A DNA stretch of 21,642 nt from HK-STAS-PATE-36 sp964610345. Its GTDB lineage: Bacteria > Patescibacteriota > Saccharimonadia > Saccharimonadales > JAGQNJ01. Shown piece by piece: positions 1 through 6,865 of this stretch (within the stretch, counting starts at the first letter, position 1; each line of letters begins with the position of its first letter). The position numbers and the translations under genes are program-made. The DNA is taken from assembly GCA_964610345.1 (NCBI GenBank), contig CAZSVQ010000014.1, forward strand, positions 1 through 21,642. The letters are read 5' to 3'. Under the pieces are notes generated by a model, which was not told the origin of the DNA, searched no databases, and was given only the letters and a program-made list of their open reading frames with translations.

Positions 1-85
1 AGTTTGACACTACCTACTTTAGCGGGTTGTTCCGTTTTAGTTTAGTGAACCTTATTCAGAACGTAGATTTTTAATTGTTGATTAG

Positions 86-94
86 TGTTACAGT
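86..94 (+). promoter_or_regulatory. Possible extended -10 promoter of the HAD gene
   Basis: TGT followed by TACAGT (-10 at 89-94, TG at 86-87) ends six bases before the ATG at 101, so a transcript would start at or next to the start codon. There is no convincing -35. Bases 1-85 hold nothing else I can name. Supported mainly by the same arrangement at mutM and the DciA-like gene. Confidence 0.35.
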
Positions 95-100
95 AGGGTA

Positions 101-676
101 ATGATAAAGGCGGTTATTTTTGATTGTTTCGGGGTTTTAGTAGGCACTGGAATATGGAATGTCTACCAGCAAGCTGGCGGTGATTTAGTTGCCGACAAAG
201 CTTTTTTAGATGATTTAATCCAGCAAAATGCATTAGGTCAGTTACAAAATGACGGATTCAACAGTGCTTTGGCCGAGCACCTAGGATTATCTAATCAAGA
301 CTGGCAACAGCGCTTAAATGATGATGAAAAACCAAATCAACCAACCTTTTCATGTATAAAAGAACTAAAAAAAGATTACAAAATAGGCTTACTGAGCAAT
401 GCTAATAACGGTGTAATTGAGCGCAAAATTCCAGCCGAATTACGAGAGCTCTTCGATGTTATAGTTGTTTCGGCTGAAGTTGGCTTGATGAAGCCGGATC
501 CTGCAATCTACGAACTCATCACCCAGCGCTTAGGTGTAAAACCCAAAGAGGCAATATTTATTGACGATCACCCTGATTATATTCTTGGCGCACAACAGGC
601 TGGTATGCAAGCACTTTTGTACGGCGATCTTGACTCACTTAAGAAGGATCTCAGGCCTATAATTAAATTGAGTTAA
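101..676 (+). CDS. HAD-superfamily hydrolase (subfamily IA-like)
   Basis: A 191-residue haloacid-dehalogenase-fold protein, probably a cytoplasmic phosphatase or dehalogenase-type hydrolase of unknown substrate. The four HAD motifs are visible in order: motif I FDCFGVL with nucleophile D8, motif II LLSN with S99, motif III K131 in MKPDP, and motif IV IFIDDHPD with D155/D156. The helical cap lies between motifs I and II (about residues 15-80). Position +2 after the nucleophile is Phe (D8-x-F10) rather than the Asp used as general acid by most HAD phosphatases. This resembles dehalogenase-type members and makes phosphatase chemistry less certain. The length is normal for subfamily IA. It stands first in the window, followed in the same frame by a small unknown ORF. 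The ATG is the natural start because motif I lies five residues in. Family is certain, substrate unknown. Confidence 0.85.
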   Translation: MIKAVIFDCFGVLVGTGIWNVYQQAGGDLVADKAFLDDLIQQNALGQLQNDGFNSALAEHLGLSNQDWQQRLNDDEKPNQPTFSCIKELKKDYKIGLLSNANNGVIERKIPAELRELFDVIVVSAEVGLMKPDPAIYELITQRLGVKPKEAIFIDDHPDYILGAQQAGMQALLYGDLDSLKKDLRPIIKLS

Positions 677-721
677 ATTATAAACCAGAACAATAGAATT
701 TGTGAATGGATTGGTCGTGGC

Positions 722-976
722 TTGGTGTTATGGACGGACGAGCAGGCGCCGAATGATTTCAATGTCAAGGTTGATGTAAATATATCCTCAGTCGAAATAG
801 TGGCTGTGACAGAAAAAGAACAAGCATACGATAATCCTGATGACCTAGAAATTAATTTAAATAATATCACACAAATTCATAAACCGATTATTGATTATGC
901 AGGTATGATAATTGTTGGTGCTGACATTGAAGAGTTTCCTGAACTAAAACAACTACCGGCTGATCTTGATGATTAA
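722..976 (+). CDS. Small acidic protein of unknown function
   Basis: I do not recognise this 84-residue product. The frame is open from directly after the HAD stop (674-676) to 976, so it continues the HAD frame across one TAA. It has no ATG until very late; the usable starts are TTG 722 or GTG 725, both without a clear ribosome binding site, or a rare ATT at 677. Codon choice looks protein-like and the composition (many Asp, Glu, Val, Ile; no long hydrophobic run) suggests a soluble protein. The 3' end overlaps the tail of the convergent DciA-like gene by 24 bases. It could be a real gene co-transcribed with the HAD hydrolase, or a C-terminal segment of an ancestral longer protein. Start uncertain. 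Confidence 0.5.
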   Translation: MVLWTDEQAPNDFNVKVDVNISSVEIVAVTEKEQAYDNPDDLEINLNNITQIHKPIIDYAGMIIVGADIEEFPELKQLPADLDD

Positions 977-1198
977 ACGCAGTTTAGTATTAAGTTTTTG
1001 GTTAAGTTCGTATAGCTCAAACCTTAAATTGCTGGCGATTGCACCATTGGGTACTCCAATAGAAATGCTACCTTTTGCGGTACTTAATTTTGGAGTAACC
1101 TCAAATCTGTCTTGAACAAATTTCCTGATAACTGCAAATTCTTCGGGCTCGTTTTGTGAATCTCGTTTTTTTAAAATGTCTCTTAACGCGTCGGCCAT
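953..1198 (-). CDS. DciA/DUF721-like small protein
   Basis: An 81-residue product from the ATG at 1198; alternative starts are ATG 1207 and TTG 1252, giving up to 99 residues. An N-terminal helix (MADALRDILKKRD) is followed by a C-terminal half with the DUF721 pattern: alternating hydrophobics (GSISIGVPNG), then a hydrophobic-plus-Arg helix (ASNLRFELYELNQKLN) and a final strand (LRLIIKIS). DUF721 includes DciA, the ancestral bacterial loader of the replicative helicase DnaB, and many short proteins of unproven role; this copy is close to a bare domain. The start at 1198 is favoured because a perfect TATAAT lies seven bases upstream, overlapping ATG 1207. It is convergent with the small ORF ending at 976 and divergent from mutM. 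Family assignment is by pattern only. Confidence 0.6.
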   Translation of the reverse strand: MADALRDILKKRDSQNEPEEFAVIRKFVQDRFEVTPKLSTAKGSISIGVPNGAIASNLRFELYELNQKLNTKLRLIIKISR

Positions 1199-1205
1199 AC
1201 CCACC

Positions 1206-1211
1206 ATTATA
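1206..1211 (-). promoter_or_regulatory. -10 box for the DciA-like gene
   Basis: On the minus strand a perfect TATAAT occupies 1211-1206, seven bases before the ATG at 1198, which predicts a leaderless transcript. No good -35 is visible at 16-18 bases. It overlaps the alternative ATG at 1207. Confidence 0.4.
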
Positions 1212-1276
1212 CTTGACTGACGTGATAGCTGAGCCGTAGTAATATTTATCAACCATCTAAGCTTTTAATTCAACGC

Positions 1277-1285
1277 TGGTAAAAT
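1277..1285 (+). promoter_or_regulatory. Extended -10 promoter of mutM-holA
   Basis: TGG followed by TAAAAT (-10 at 1280-1285) ends six bases before the mutM ATG, which would place +1 on or beside the A of the ATG. No ribosome binding site can fit, consistent with leaderless translation. No recognisable -35. Confidence 0.45.
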
Positions 1286-1291
1286 AAGTTT

Positions 1292-2176
1292 ATGCCAGAG
1301 CTTCCAGAAGTAGAGACGGTTAAACGAGGTTTGCAAGAATTAATACCCGGAAAGGTTGTTGATGATGTTAGTATTGATTGGCTAAAAAGTTTTCAAAGCG
1401 CAAAGCAAGACGTTGATGAATTTTTGATTGGTGCAAAAGTTTCTAGAGTTAAACGCCGAGCTAAAGTCTTGATAATTGAGCTAGATACAAATTACAGCCT
1501 AGTTATTCACTTAAAAATGACCGGACAACTGGTGTTTGTGGGTGGCGCAAATCGCTGGGGGGCTGGACACCCAAATGATAGCTTGATAGGCGAACTTCCG
1601 GATAAATCAACACGAGTTACGATTGATTTTCAGGATGGCTCCAAGCTGTTTTTTAATGACCAGAGAAAATTTGGCTGGATGAGATTATTGCCAACCCCAG
1701 AGGTACAACATATAGATTTTTTTAAGAAAGTTGGCCCAGAACCATTAAGTGAGTATTTTACAGCAAAAGAATTTATGCAGAGAGTTAGTAGACGATTTAA
1801 TTCTACGATTAAAGCCACGATACTTGACCAAACAGTCATTGCTGGAATAGGCAACATTTATGCAGACGAAGCATTATTTACGGCAAAAGTCCATCCAGCC
1901 TTACGGGTGCGTGATGTCAGCAAAACAAAATTAAAATTATTGTACAATGCTATCCGTGGAGTTTTGCAGATAAGTATAGACAAAGGTGGTTCAAGCTCTA
2001 GGAACTATGTAAATGCAGAAGGCAAAAAAGGTAGCTATTTAGACTATGCGAAGGTATATAAAAGAGAGGGTAAGCCTTGTGTGCGGTGTGGCCAAGAAAT
2101 AATAAAAATTCGTGTGGCTGGGCGCGGTACACACATATGCCCACGCGAACAAAAATTACCGAAGGGTTATAAATGA
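1292..2176 (+). CDS. mutM: Formamidopyrimidine-DNA glycosylase (Fpg/MutM)
   Basis: A 294-residue base-excision repair enzyme of the Fpg/Nei family, which removes oxidised purines such as 8-oxoguanine and cuts the abasic site. The catalytic N-terminus MPELPEVETV is intact (Pro1 after Met removal, Glu2). The HLKMTGQL motif with the family's essential Lys follows, then the helix-two-turn-helix region (TVIAGIGNIYADEALF). The C-terminal finger has C263, C266 and C283, but the fourth ligand position holds Glu286 (CPRE in place of the usual CPxC). The finger Arg that inserts into the lesion site is kept (GRGTHIC, R278). There is a short insert after the LVFVGG strand. The stop TGA overlaps the holA ATG (ATGA), so the pair is translationally coupled. 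Function confident; the metal state of the finger is uncertain. Confidence 0.95.
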   Translation: MPELPEVETVKRGLQELIPGKVVDDVSIDWLKSFQSAKQDVDEFLIGAKVSRVKRRAKVLIIELDTNYSLVIHLKMTGQLVFVGGANRWGAGHPNDSLIGELPDKSTRVTIDFQDGSKLFFNDQRKFGWMRLLPTPEVQHIDFFKKVGPEPLSEYFTAKEFMQRVSRRFNSTIKATILDQTVIAGIGNIYADEALFTAKVHPALRVRDVSKTKLKLLYNAIRGVLQISIDKGGSSSRNYVNAEGKKGSYLDYAKVYKREGKPCVRCGQEIIKIRVAGRGTHICPREQKLPKGYK

Positions 2177-3081
2177 TATATTTTTTAGCGGGCGATAACC
2201 AATTTGAGGTTAAACTAGCGTTAAGTAAATTCATAAATGATTTTACATTAAAACACGGTGATTTAGCGGTTGAGCGTATAGATGCAGAAGAAGCGTCGGC
2301 TGACACGATTATAGAATCAGCCTTAAGCTTGCCATTTTTAAGCCCAGCCAAATTGGTTATTGTAAGCAATGCATCAAATAAAGAATTGCTCGAAAAACTA
2401 GTTGAAGTTGACTTGCCAGACGCAGTAACTGTCATTGTTTTGGTACCAAAACCAGATAAACGCGCAAGTTATTACAAAAAAATCAGTAAACACTCAAATT
2501 TTAAATTATTCACAAAAGACAATGTACAAAATTTGCCACGTTGGGTGGTAGATTACGCCAAAAACCAAGCAGGTGTTATTAGCTTGGCTGACGCTAGGTA
2601 TTTAATTGACCGGGTAGGGTCTGACCAATTACTATTGGGTAACGAAGTTGATAAACTAATCTTGTTTAATAGTCACGTTAATAAAGATTCAATTAATGAT
2701 TTAACCGAGCCCACACCTCAAAGTACGGTTTTTCAGCTACTTGAATATGCTTTTGCGGGGCAAGCAATAGAGGCCGAGACTATTTATAAAGAACAGCGGT
2801 CGCAAAAAGTAGAACCTCAATTAATTATTGGCATGATTGCATGGCAATTGCATCTGTTGGCGCTCATAAAATCAGCGGGTAATAAACCTGCAAATGTAAT
2901 TGCCAAAGAAGCAAAAATTAACCCATATGTAGTACAAAAATCGCAAAACCTTGCGCGTAAATTAACAGTCAAGCAGATTAAAAAACTAGTTAAAGACGCA
3001 CTTGATCTTGATGTGACCCTTAAAACTCAAAAAGTTGATGCTGACCAAGCAATGCTTATATACTTAACACAAATAATGTAA
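2173..3081 (+). CDS. holA: DNA polymerase III, delta subunit
   Basis: A 302-residue clamp-loader delta subunit, the wrench that opens the beta sliding clamp during clamp loading. Visible features: N-terminal MIYFLAGDNQFEVKLAL matching the delta opening strand and helix, an AAA+-like fold without a Walker A motif as expected for delta, the central LPRWVVDYAK segment, and a C-terminal helical collar region (residues about 205-302: VFQLLEYAFAGQAIEAE, LIIGMIAWQLHLLALIKSA). The length is slightly shorter than the usual 330-345 residues. It overlaps mutM by four bases and shares its promoter. Position upstream of rpsT is also typical for holA, although here rpsT is on the other strand and a GNAT gene lies between. 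Confidence 0.9.
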   Translation: MIYFLAGDNQFEVKLALSKFINDFTLKHGDLAVERIDAEEASADTIIESALSLPFLSPAKLVIVSNASNKELLEKLVEVDLPDAVTVIVLVPKPDKRASYYKKISKHSNFKLFTKDNVQNLPRWVVDYAKNQAGVISLADARYLIDRVGSDQLLLGNEVDKLILFNSHVNKDSINDLTEPTPQSTVFQLLEYAFAGQAIEAETIYKEQRSQKVEPQLIIGMIAWQLHLLALIKSAGNKPANVIAKEAKINPYVVQKSQNLARKLTVKQIKKLVKDALDLDVTLKTQKVDADQAMLIYLTQIM

Positions 3082-3087
3082 ACCTAA

Positions 3088-3116
3088 TTGCAAAATAAGC
3101 AAAACAGTGATATAAT
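3088..3116 (+). promoter_or_regulatory. Sigma-70-type promoter of the GNAT gene
   Basis: -35 TTGCAA (3088-3093), a 17-base spacer and a perfect -10 TATAAT (3111-3116). Predicted start about 3123, giving a leader of roughly 17 bases. The -35 matches the one at the rpsT promoter exactly. Confidence 0.75.
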
Positions 3117-3139
3117 GTATGAGTTAAATCAAAACAAAA

Positions 3140-3691
3140 ATGTCAGAAGAAGCACCAATAAGCAACTACGAAGCACTCCAAGAAACTACGGTACGTCAAA
3201 TGACCGCAGAAGATGTTGTGAAAACTGGCCCTGTATTAGAGCAGTGGGTGAGGGATGCTGAGTCTGGCCAGATAATAAGCGATGAAATCGCAGAAATACA
3301 AAAAAATATGGAAGATAGCGTTACTGGCGCATCAAGTGACAAACAATATTTAGTAGCAGAAAATACAGAAGGTGAAGTTATTGGAGTAATGGGCATGGCG
3401 TTTCCAAGTGCAGAAATGACGGAGGTCGCTCAATCCGAACATCCAGTAGAGATTATAAATGCCTTTGTCTCAGGTGAAGCACTAGGCCAAGGTGTAGGTG
3501 GCAAATTGCTTGAAAATGTATTTGCAGTGTCAAAATTTATTGGTGCAACTGAAGTCATTGTAAATAGTGGCCCAAGATATAAAGATAGTGCTTGGAATTT
3601 TTATGACAAAAAATTTAACGGTCGCCTAACAACCCTTAAAGATAAATATGGTCCCGGACTGGATGCTCCAGTTTGGAGCAAATTACTTTAA
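3140..3691 (+). CDS. GNAT-family N-acetyltransferase
   Basis: A 183-residue protein whose central part fits the Gcn5-related acetyltransferase fold: strands around YLVAENTEGEVIGVMGMA (70-87), strand 4 (EIINAFVSGEAL) and the acetyl-CoA pyrophosphate loop at GQGVGGKLL (Q117, G118, G120, G121). The C-terminal NSGPRYKDSAWNFYDKKFNG matches the usual motif B, where the end product is a conserved Tyr-containing helix. The N-terminal 20 residues are acidic and probably disordered. The substrate cannot be read from sequence; it may acetylate a small molecule or a protein N-terminus. It has its own promoter and no obvious Shine-Dalgarno sequence, and runs convergently into rpsT. Family confident, role unknown. 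Confidence 0.85.
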   Translation: MSEEAPISNYEALQETTVRQMTAEDVVKTGPVLEQWVRDAESGQIISDEIAEIQKNMEDSVTGASSDKQYLVAENTEGEVIGVMGMAFPSAEMTEVAQSEHPVEIINAFVSGEALGQGVGGKLLENVFAVSKFIGATEVIVNSGPRYKDSAWNFYDKKFNGRLTTLKDKYGPGLDAPVWSKLL

Positions 3692-3753
3692 TTTTGCAGA
3701 TCAAGAGTTCTATTACAAATAAGTTGTATATTACTTAAAAATCTCGGAGGTTG

Positions 3754-4128
3754 TTATTTTTTAGAGGCAGTCTTTTTGGCAGAAACTTTTTTGGCAACTG
3801 GCTTTTTGGCAACAGGTTTTAAGGTAGCTTTTGTAGGTGTTTTTTTGACGGTAGTTTTAGTAGGTTTTACTCCGGCTTCTTTGCTAGCTTTGGCAAGTTG
3901 AGCTTTTTTGCGCGCAGCCTTGTTTTTGTGCAACACACCTTTTTTGACGGCTTTATCGATCTCGCCCTGGGCTTTGGCAAGAAGTTCGTTCGCCTTTTTT
4001 TTATCGCCAGCTAAGTTGGCTTGAAGTTCTTTAACCGCACTTTTAATAGAGCGTTTGGTTTTACGGTTGCGAATAGTGGCTTTGGTGGCAACTTTAACTC
4101 GCTTTTTTGCAGATTGAATGATTGGCAT
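3754..4128 (-). CDS. rpsT: 30S ribosomal protein S20 with extended basic tail
   Basis: A 124-residue S20, a small helical-bundle protein that binds 16S rRNA early in 30S assembly. Residues 1-86 match the family: MPIIQSAKKRVKVATKATIRN at the start, then KSAVKELQANL, the DKKKANELLAKAQGEIDKA helix and VLHKNKAARKKAQLAK. The usual protein ends there at about 85-90 residues. Here a further 38 or so residues follow, almost only Lys, Ala, Pro, Thr and Val, with repeated PVAKK and KKT units like a histone-H1 tail. The tail may aid rRNA binding or bind nucleic acid non-specifically. Transcribed alone from a strong promoter, divergent from the DHH-like gene and convergent with the GNAT gene. Confidence 0.93.
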   Translation of the reverse strand: MPIIQSAKKRVKVATKATIRNRKTKRSIKSAVKELQANLAGDKKKANELLAKAQGEIDKAVKKGVLHKNKAARKKAQLAKASKEAGVKPTKTTVKKTPTKATLKPVAKKPVAKKVSAKKTASKK

Positions 4129-4176
4129 TAGCTAATTCTTATATCCTATTTAACTTAATAATTTGTTATCTACGTA

Positions 4177-4205
4177 ACTATACCGTATAACCTCTGTTTT
4201 TGCAA
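4177..4205 (-). promoter_or_regulatory. Sigma-70-type promoter of rpsT
   Basis: Read on the minus strand: -35 TTGCAA (4205-4200), a 17-base spacer and -10 TATAGT (4182-4177). Predicted start near 4170, giving a leader of about 42 bases. An AGGAT sequence lies in the leader, rather far from the ATG. Confidence 0.75.
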
Positions 4206-4228
4206 CACAAATTATATATAACTTAATA

Positions 4229-4257
4229 TAGACAACCCAAAAAGGTTATGGTACTCT
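4229..4257 (+). promoter_or_regulatory. Promoter of the DHH-like/truB operon
   Basis: -35 TAGACA (4229-4234), a 17-base spacer and an extended -10 (TGG then TACTCT at 4252-4257). Predicted start near 4264, about 25 bases before the ATG. It sits back to back with the rpsT promoter in the 160-base divergent gap 4129-4288. A second -10-like TAAAAT lies at 4273-4278 without a -35. Confidence 0.5.
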
Positions 4258-4288
4258 AAAAATAGTATTAGCTAAAATATAAAAAACG

Positions 4289-5992
4289 ATGGATCCAAAC
4301 ATAAAACAAAGTATCGTTGACCGCTTAAAACAAACCAATAATGTATTGGTAACTGTTAAGAGTAACCCGACTGTTGACCAGTTAGCAGCTTGCATCGGTT
4401 TAACACTGTTTTTGAATAAACAGGGCAAACACGCCACAGCCGTGTTTAGTGGTGCCGTGCCGTCTACAATCGAGTTTTTAAAGCCAGAATCAACACTAGA
4501 AAAAGATACTAATTCTTTGCGAGATTTTATAATTTCGCTCGATAAAAGCAAAGCTGATAAACTTCGCTATAAAGTTGAAGATAAAGTTGTTAAGATTTTT
4601 ATTACTCCTTACAGGACTAGCCTTAGCCAGGATGATCTTGATTTCAGCCAGGGCGATTTTAATGTTGATGTTGTTCTTGCGCTTGGTGTGCATGTTCGTG
4701 AAGAGCTTGACCAAGCGATTATGGCGCACGGCCGAATTTTGCATGATGCAACAGTTGTTTCTATCAACAATTCTAAGCCCGCAGATTTGGGTGCCCTGAA
4801 TTGGAACGACCCAAAGGCTAGCAGTTTATCAGAAATGGTATCTAGTTTAGTAGAATTGTTACAACCAAACATGCTGGATGCTCAAATGGCGACTGCATTT
4901 TTAACAGGTATTGTTGCCGAGACAGATCGTTTTAGTAACCCAAAAACTACCTCCGTAACTATGAGCTTGAGTGCCAAACTTATGGCTGCCGGGGCTAACC
5001 AGCAATTGGTCGCAACTAAATTGCAAGAACCGGTTAATATCGCCTCGCCAGCCAAGCAAAAAGCTGGTGAAGATGGTGAACTTGAGATTGACCATCCTGT
5101 AGATAAAAAACAGGATATGGAGCTTCCTTTGCCAGCAGCAGAAGGCGATAGCGATAGCGAAATCCATATTGATGACCAGGGAAACTTTAAGACTGGCCTG
5201 CAAGACGAAAAGGCAAAAGATGAATCAGGTGAAAACACCCTTAATAAACCAAGCCGAATGGCACTTGAGCCACCAACCATGGGCGGGTCATTGACGGCTA
5301 ACACCCAGGCTAATCAGCTTGACCCAAGTATTGACCCATTAAGTGGAAAATCTCCGAGCAAAGATGTTTTATCTCATAATGCGCCGGCAGCGATTGCGCC
5401 ATTACAGCCTGCGGAAGCTCATGGTATAGATATCAACCCAACTCAAACCTTGAGTTCAATTGAAGAGCAAGTAGATAGTCCACACGCCATTAAAAGTCCT
5501 CACGAGGGTGGATTAAAGCCATTATCCGCAGATAAACCTAGTTTAAGTGACTTATTAAGTGAATCAAGTAGCACAGAAGACAACGCCGGTGGGTTAGGAA
5601 CACAAACTAGCGGTGCAATTGGTACATCTGACCAAGGATTAGATTATGCGCGTCAAGCAGTCGAAGAAGCGTCTCAATCATCAATGAATACATCACTGGA
5701 ACCAATCCAAGGCTTAAATTCACAAATTTTAGGTGATAATTTGAATAAAGAAAACCCCGACTTGACTGGACAGCCAATTAATCCAGCCGATACGCCATTA
5801 CCACCGGCTAATCAACCGGGTTTTAGTCTAGATTTGCCACCAAATCTTGTTCCACCAAATTCACCGATACCTACAGAACAAAGCGGAATTGGCCAACCAG
5901 CAACGTCGCCACCTCCAGTGCCACCACCAATGATGCCACCAAATTTTGGCCAACCTAGCCAAAATAGCGATGACTTTAATGTACCGATGTAA
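4289..5992 (+). CDS. Degenerate DHH-fold protein with long disordered tail (nrnA-like position)
   Basis: A 567-residue protein. Residues 1 to about 250 follow the DHH/NrnA (nanoRNase, pAp phosphatase) fold: an opening NNVLVTVKSNP strand-loop, IGLTLFLNKQGKHATAVFSG, and near the end of the domain GIVAETDRFSNPKTTSV, which matches the conserved G-I-x-T-D-T region. The catalytic metal ligands are mostly gone: the H-x-N-P-D-x-D motif reads K24-S-N-P-T28-V-D30, and the signature D-H-H reads N160-N161-S162. Residues about 250-567 are low-complexity and rich in Pro, Ser, Asp and Gln, ending in a PPPVPPPMMPP-type proline run. The gene is followed at once by truB, the position nrnA holds in many bacteria, so I infer a non-catalytic descendant now serving as a binding or scaffold protein. 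Tail function unknown. Confidence 0.75.
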   Translation: MDPNIKQSIVDRLKQTNNVLVTVKSNPTVDQLAACIGLTLFLNKQGKHATAVFSGAVPSTIEFLKPESTLEKDTNSLRDFIISLDKSKADKLRYKVEDKVVKIFITPYRTSLSQDDLDFSQGDFNVDVVLALGVHVREELDQAIMAHGRILHDATVVSINNSKPADLGALNWNDPKASSLSEMVSSLVELLQPNMLDAQMATAFLTGIVAETDRFSNPKTTSVTMSLSAKLMAAGANQQLVATKLQEPVNIASPAKQKAGEDGELEIDHPVDKKQDMELPLPAAEGDSDSEIHIDDQGNFKTGLQDEKAKDESGENTLNKPSRMALEPPTMGGSLTANTQANQLDPSIDPLSGKSPSKDVLSHNAPAAIAPLQPAEAHGIDINPTQTLSSIEEQVDSPHAIKSPHEGGLKPLSADKPSLSDLLSESSSTEDNAGGLGTQTSGAIGTSDQGLDYARQAVEEASQSSMNTSLEPIQGLNSQILGDNLNKENPDLTGQPINPADTPLPPANQPGFSLDLPPNLVPPNSPIPTEQSGIGQPATSPPPVPPPMMPPNFGQPSQNSDDFNVPM

Positions 5993-6016
5993 CGCTTGAA
6001 TGTTACAATTGGGCAC

Positions 6017-6865
6017 GTGGACGGGATTTTACTAATTAATAAACAAAAAAATTGGACTAGTTTTGACGTGGTTGCAAAAGTCCGCGGGTTGGTTCGAAAA
6101 AATTTAAATGATTTACATGAAAATCGCGGATTTTGCACAGAGTTGCAGGGCAAGGAGTTGGCGAGTAGCGTTGCAAAACGTACTAGTGCGTACGTTGAGC
6201 GAGCAACGCAGTTAACTGAAGATACAATGCACCCTGAATCAAAGAGCTCGGACAGCTCTGCTGTTCAGCAGGGTTGGCGGTGTAAATGCCGCGTAAAAGT
6301 TGGGCATGCCGGCACACTAGACCCACTTGCAACCGGTTTATTGATTGTTTTAGTTGGTAAAATGACTAAAAAACAAGATGAATTTATGAAACAAGATAAA
6401 GTTTATGAAGTTGAGCTAATATTAGGGAAAAACAGTACAACAGGTGATGATGAGGGCGAAAAAACTATTGAATCTGATGTAAAACCAGATCTCGGTGAAG
6501 TAGAATCCACTTTGGAATCGTTCGTTGGTGAGCAACTTCAAATACCACCATTGTATTCAGCAATAAAAATTGATGGCCAACGAGCTTATAAACTTGCAAG
6601 AGCGGGCAAAACAGTTGAGCTAGAACCCAGAAAAGTTAATATTTATTCTATAACTAATATGCATTACAGTTATCCGACTGTAAATTTCACCTGTAAAGTA
6701 TCTAGTGGTACATATATTAGGAGTTTAGTGAAAGATTTAGGTACAAAACTTGGCACAGGCGCTTACATGTCAGGCTTAAAACGTACCCAAATTGGCAGTT
6801 ATAATTTAATTGACGCCAAAGATATCACAGATGAGAGCTTACTTAGCTTTATCAGTATTGATTGA
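6017..6865 (+). CDS. truB: tRNA pseudouridine(55) synthase TruB with internal insertion
   Basis: Makes pseudouridine 55 in the T-loop of tRNAs. Starting at GTG 6017 gives MDGILLINKQKNWTSFDVV, the canonical TruB N-terminus; an in-frame TTG at 5996 would add seven residues. The catalytic motif GHAGTLDPLATGLL is intact (Asp102 from GTG). Other family motifs follow: QIPPLYSAIKIDGQRAYKLA, and near the end SSGTYIRSLVKDLG. Between VAKVRGLVRK and KVGHAG, where the family has only a few residues, about 62 extra residues are inserted (nucleotides about 6098-6286). These are hydrophilic, contain three Cys and are encoded by DNA full of inverted repeats. The protein ends soon after the catalytic domain, so a C-terminal PUA domain is absent. 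It is 24 bases downstream of the DHH-like gene. Enzyme identity is certain; the effect of the insert is unknown. Confidence 0.92.
   Translation: MDGILLINKQKNWTSFDVVAKVRGLVRKNLNDLHENRGFCTELQGKELASSVAKRTSAYVERATQLTEDTMHPESKSSDSSAVQQGWRCKCRVKVGHAGTLDPLATGLLIVLVGKMTKKQDEFMKQDKVYEVELILGKNSTTGDDEGEKTIESDVKPDLGEVESTLESFVGEQLQIPPLYSAIKIDGQRAYKLARAGKTVELEPRKVNIYSITNMHYSYPTVNFTCKVSSGTYIRSLVKDLGTKLGTGAYMSGLKRTQIGSYNLIDAKDITDESLLSFISID
6098..6286 (+). repeat. In-frame palindromic insertion inside truB
   Basis: A segment of about 189 bases with no counterpart in TruB of other bacteria known to me; it keeps the frame open. It holds several inverted repeats: GCGTTGC (6168-6174) with GCAACGC (6203-6209), nested inside which AACGTAC (6177-6183) pairs with GTACGTT (6190-6196) around a six-base loop. 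AGAGCT (6243-6248) pairs with AGCTCT (6254-6259), CTGCTG (6258-6263) with CAGCAG (6266-6271), and TTGC (6143-6146) with GCAA (6150-6153). The style recalls Rickettsia palindromic elements, which insert in frame in genes. Boundaries are approximate and inferred from the protein alignment in memory. Confidence 0.5.

Noticed and set aside
673..870. Minus-strand 65-residue ORF after the HAD gene
   Set aside because: Composition looks like an antisense reading, while the plus strand has protein-like codon use.
3720..3737. TAAGT/ACTTA hairpin between the convergent GNAT and rpsT genes as a bidirectional terminator
   Set aside because: Only five A/T-rich pairs with an eight-base loop and no proper T run; too weak to call.
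4575..4872. Overlapping ORFs on both strands inside the DHH-like gene
   Set aside because: They are other-frame readings of a well-supported coding sequence and show no domain pattern of their own.
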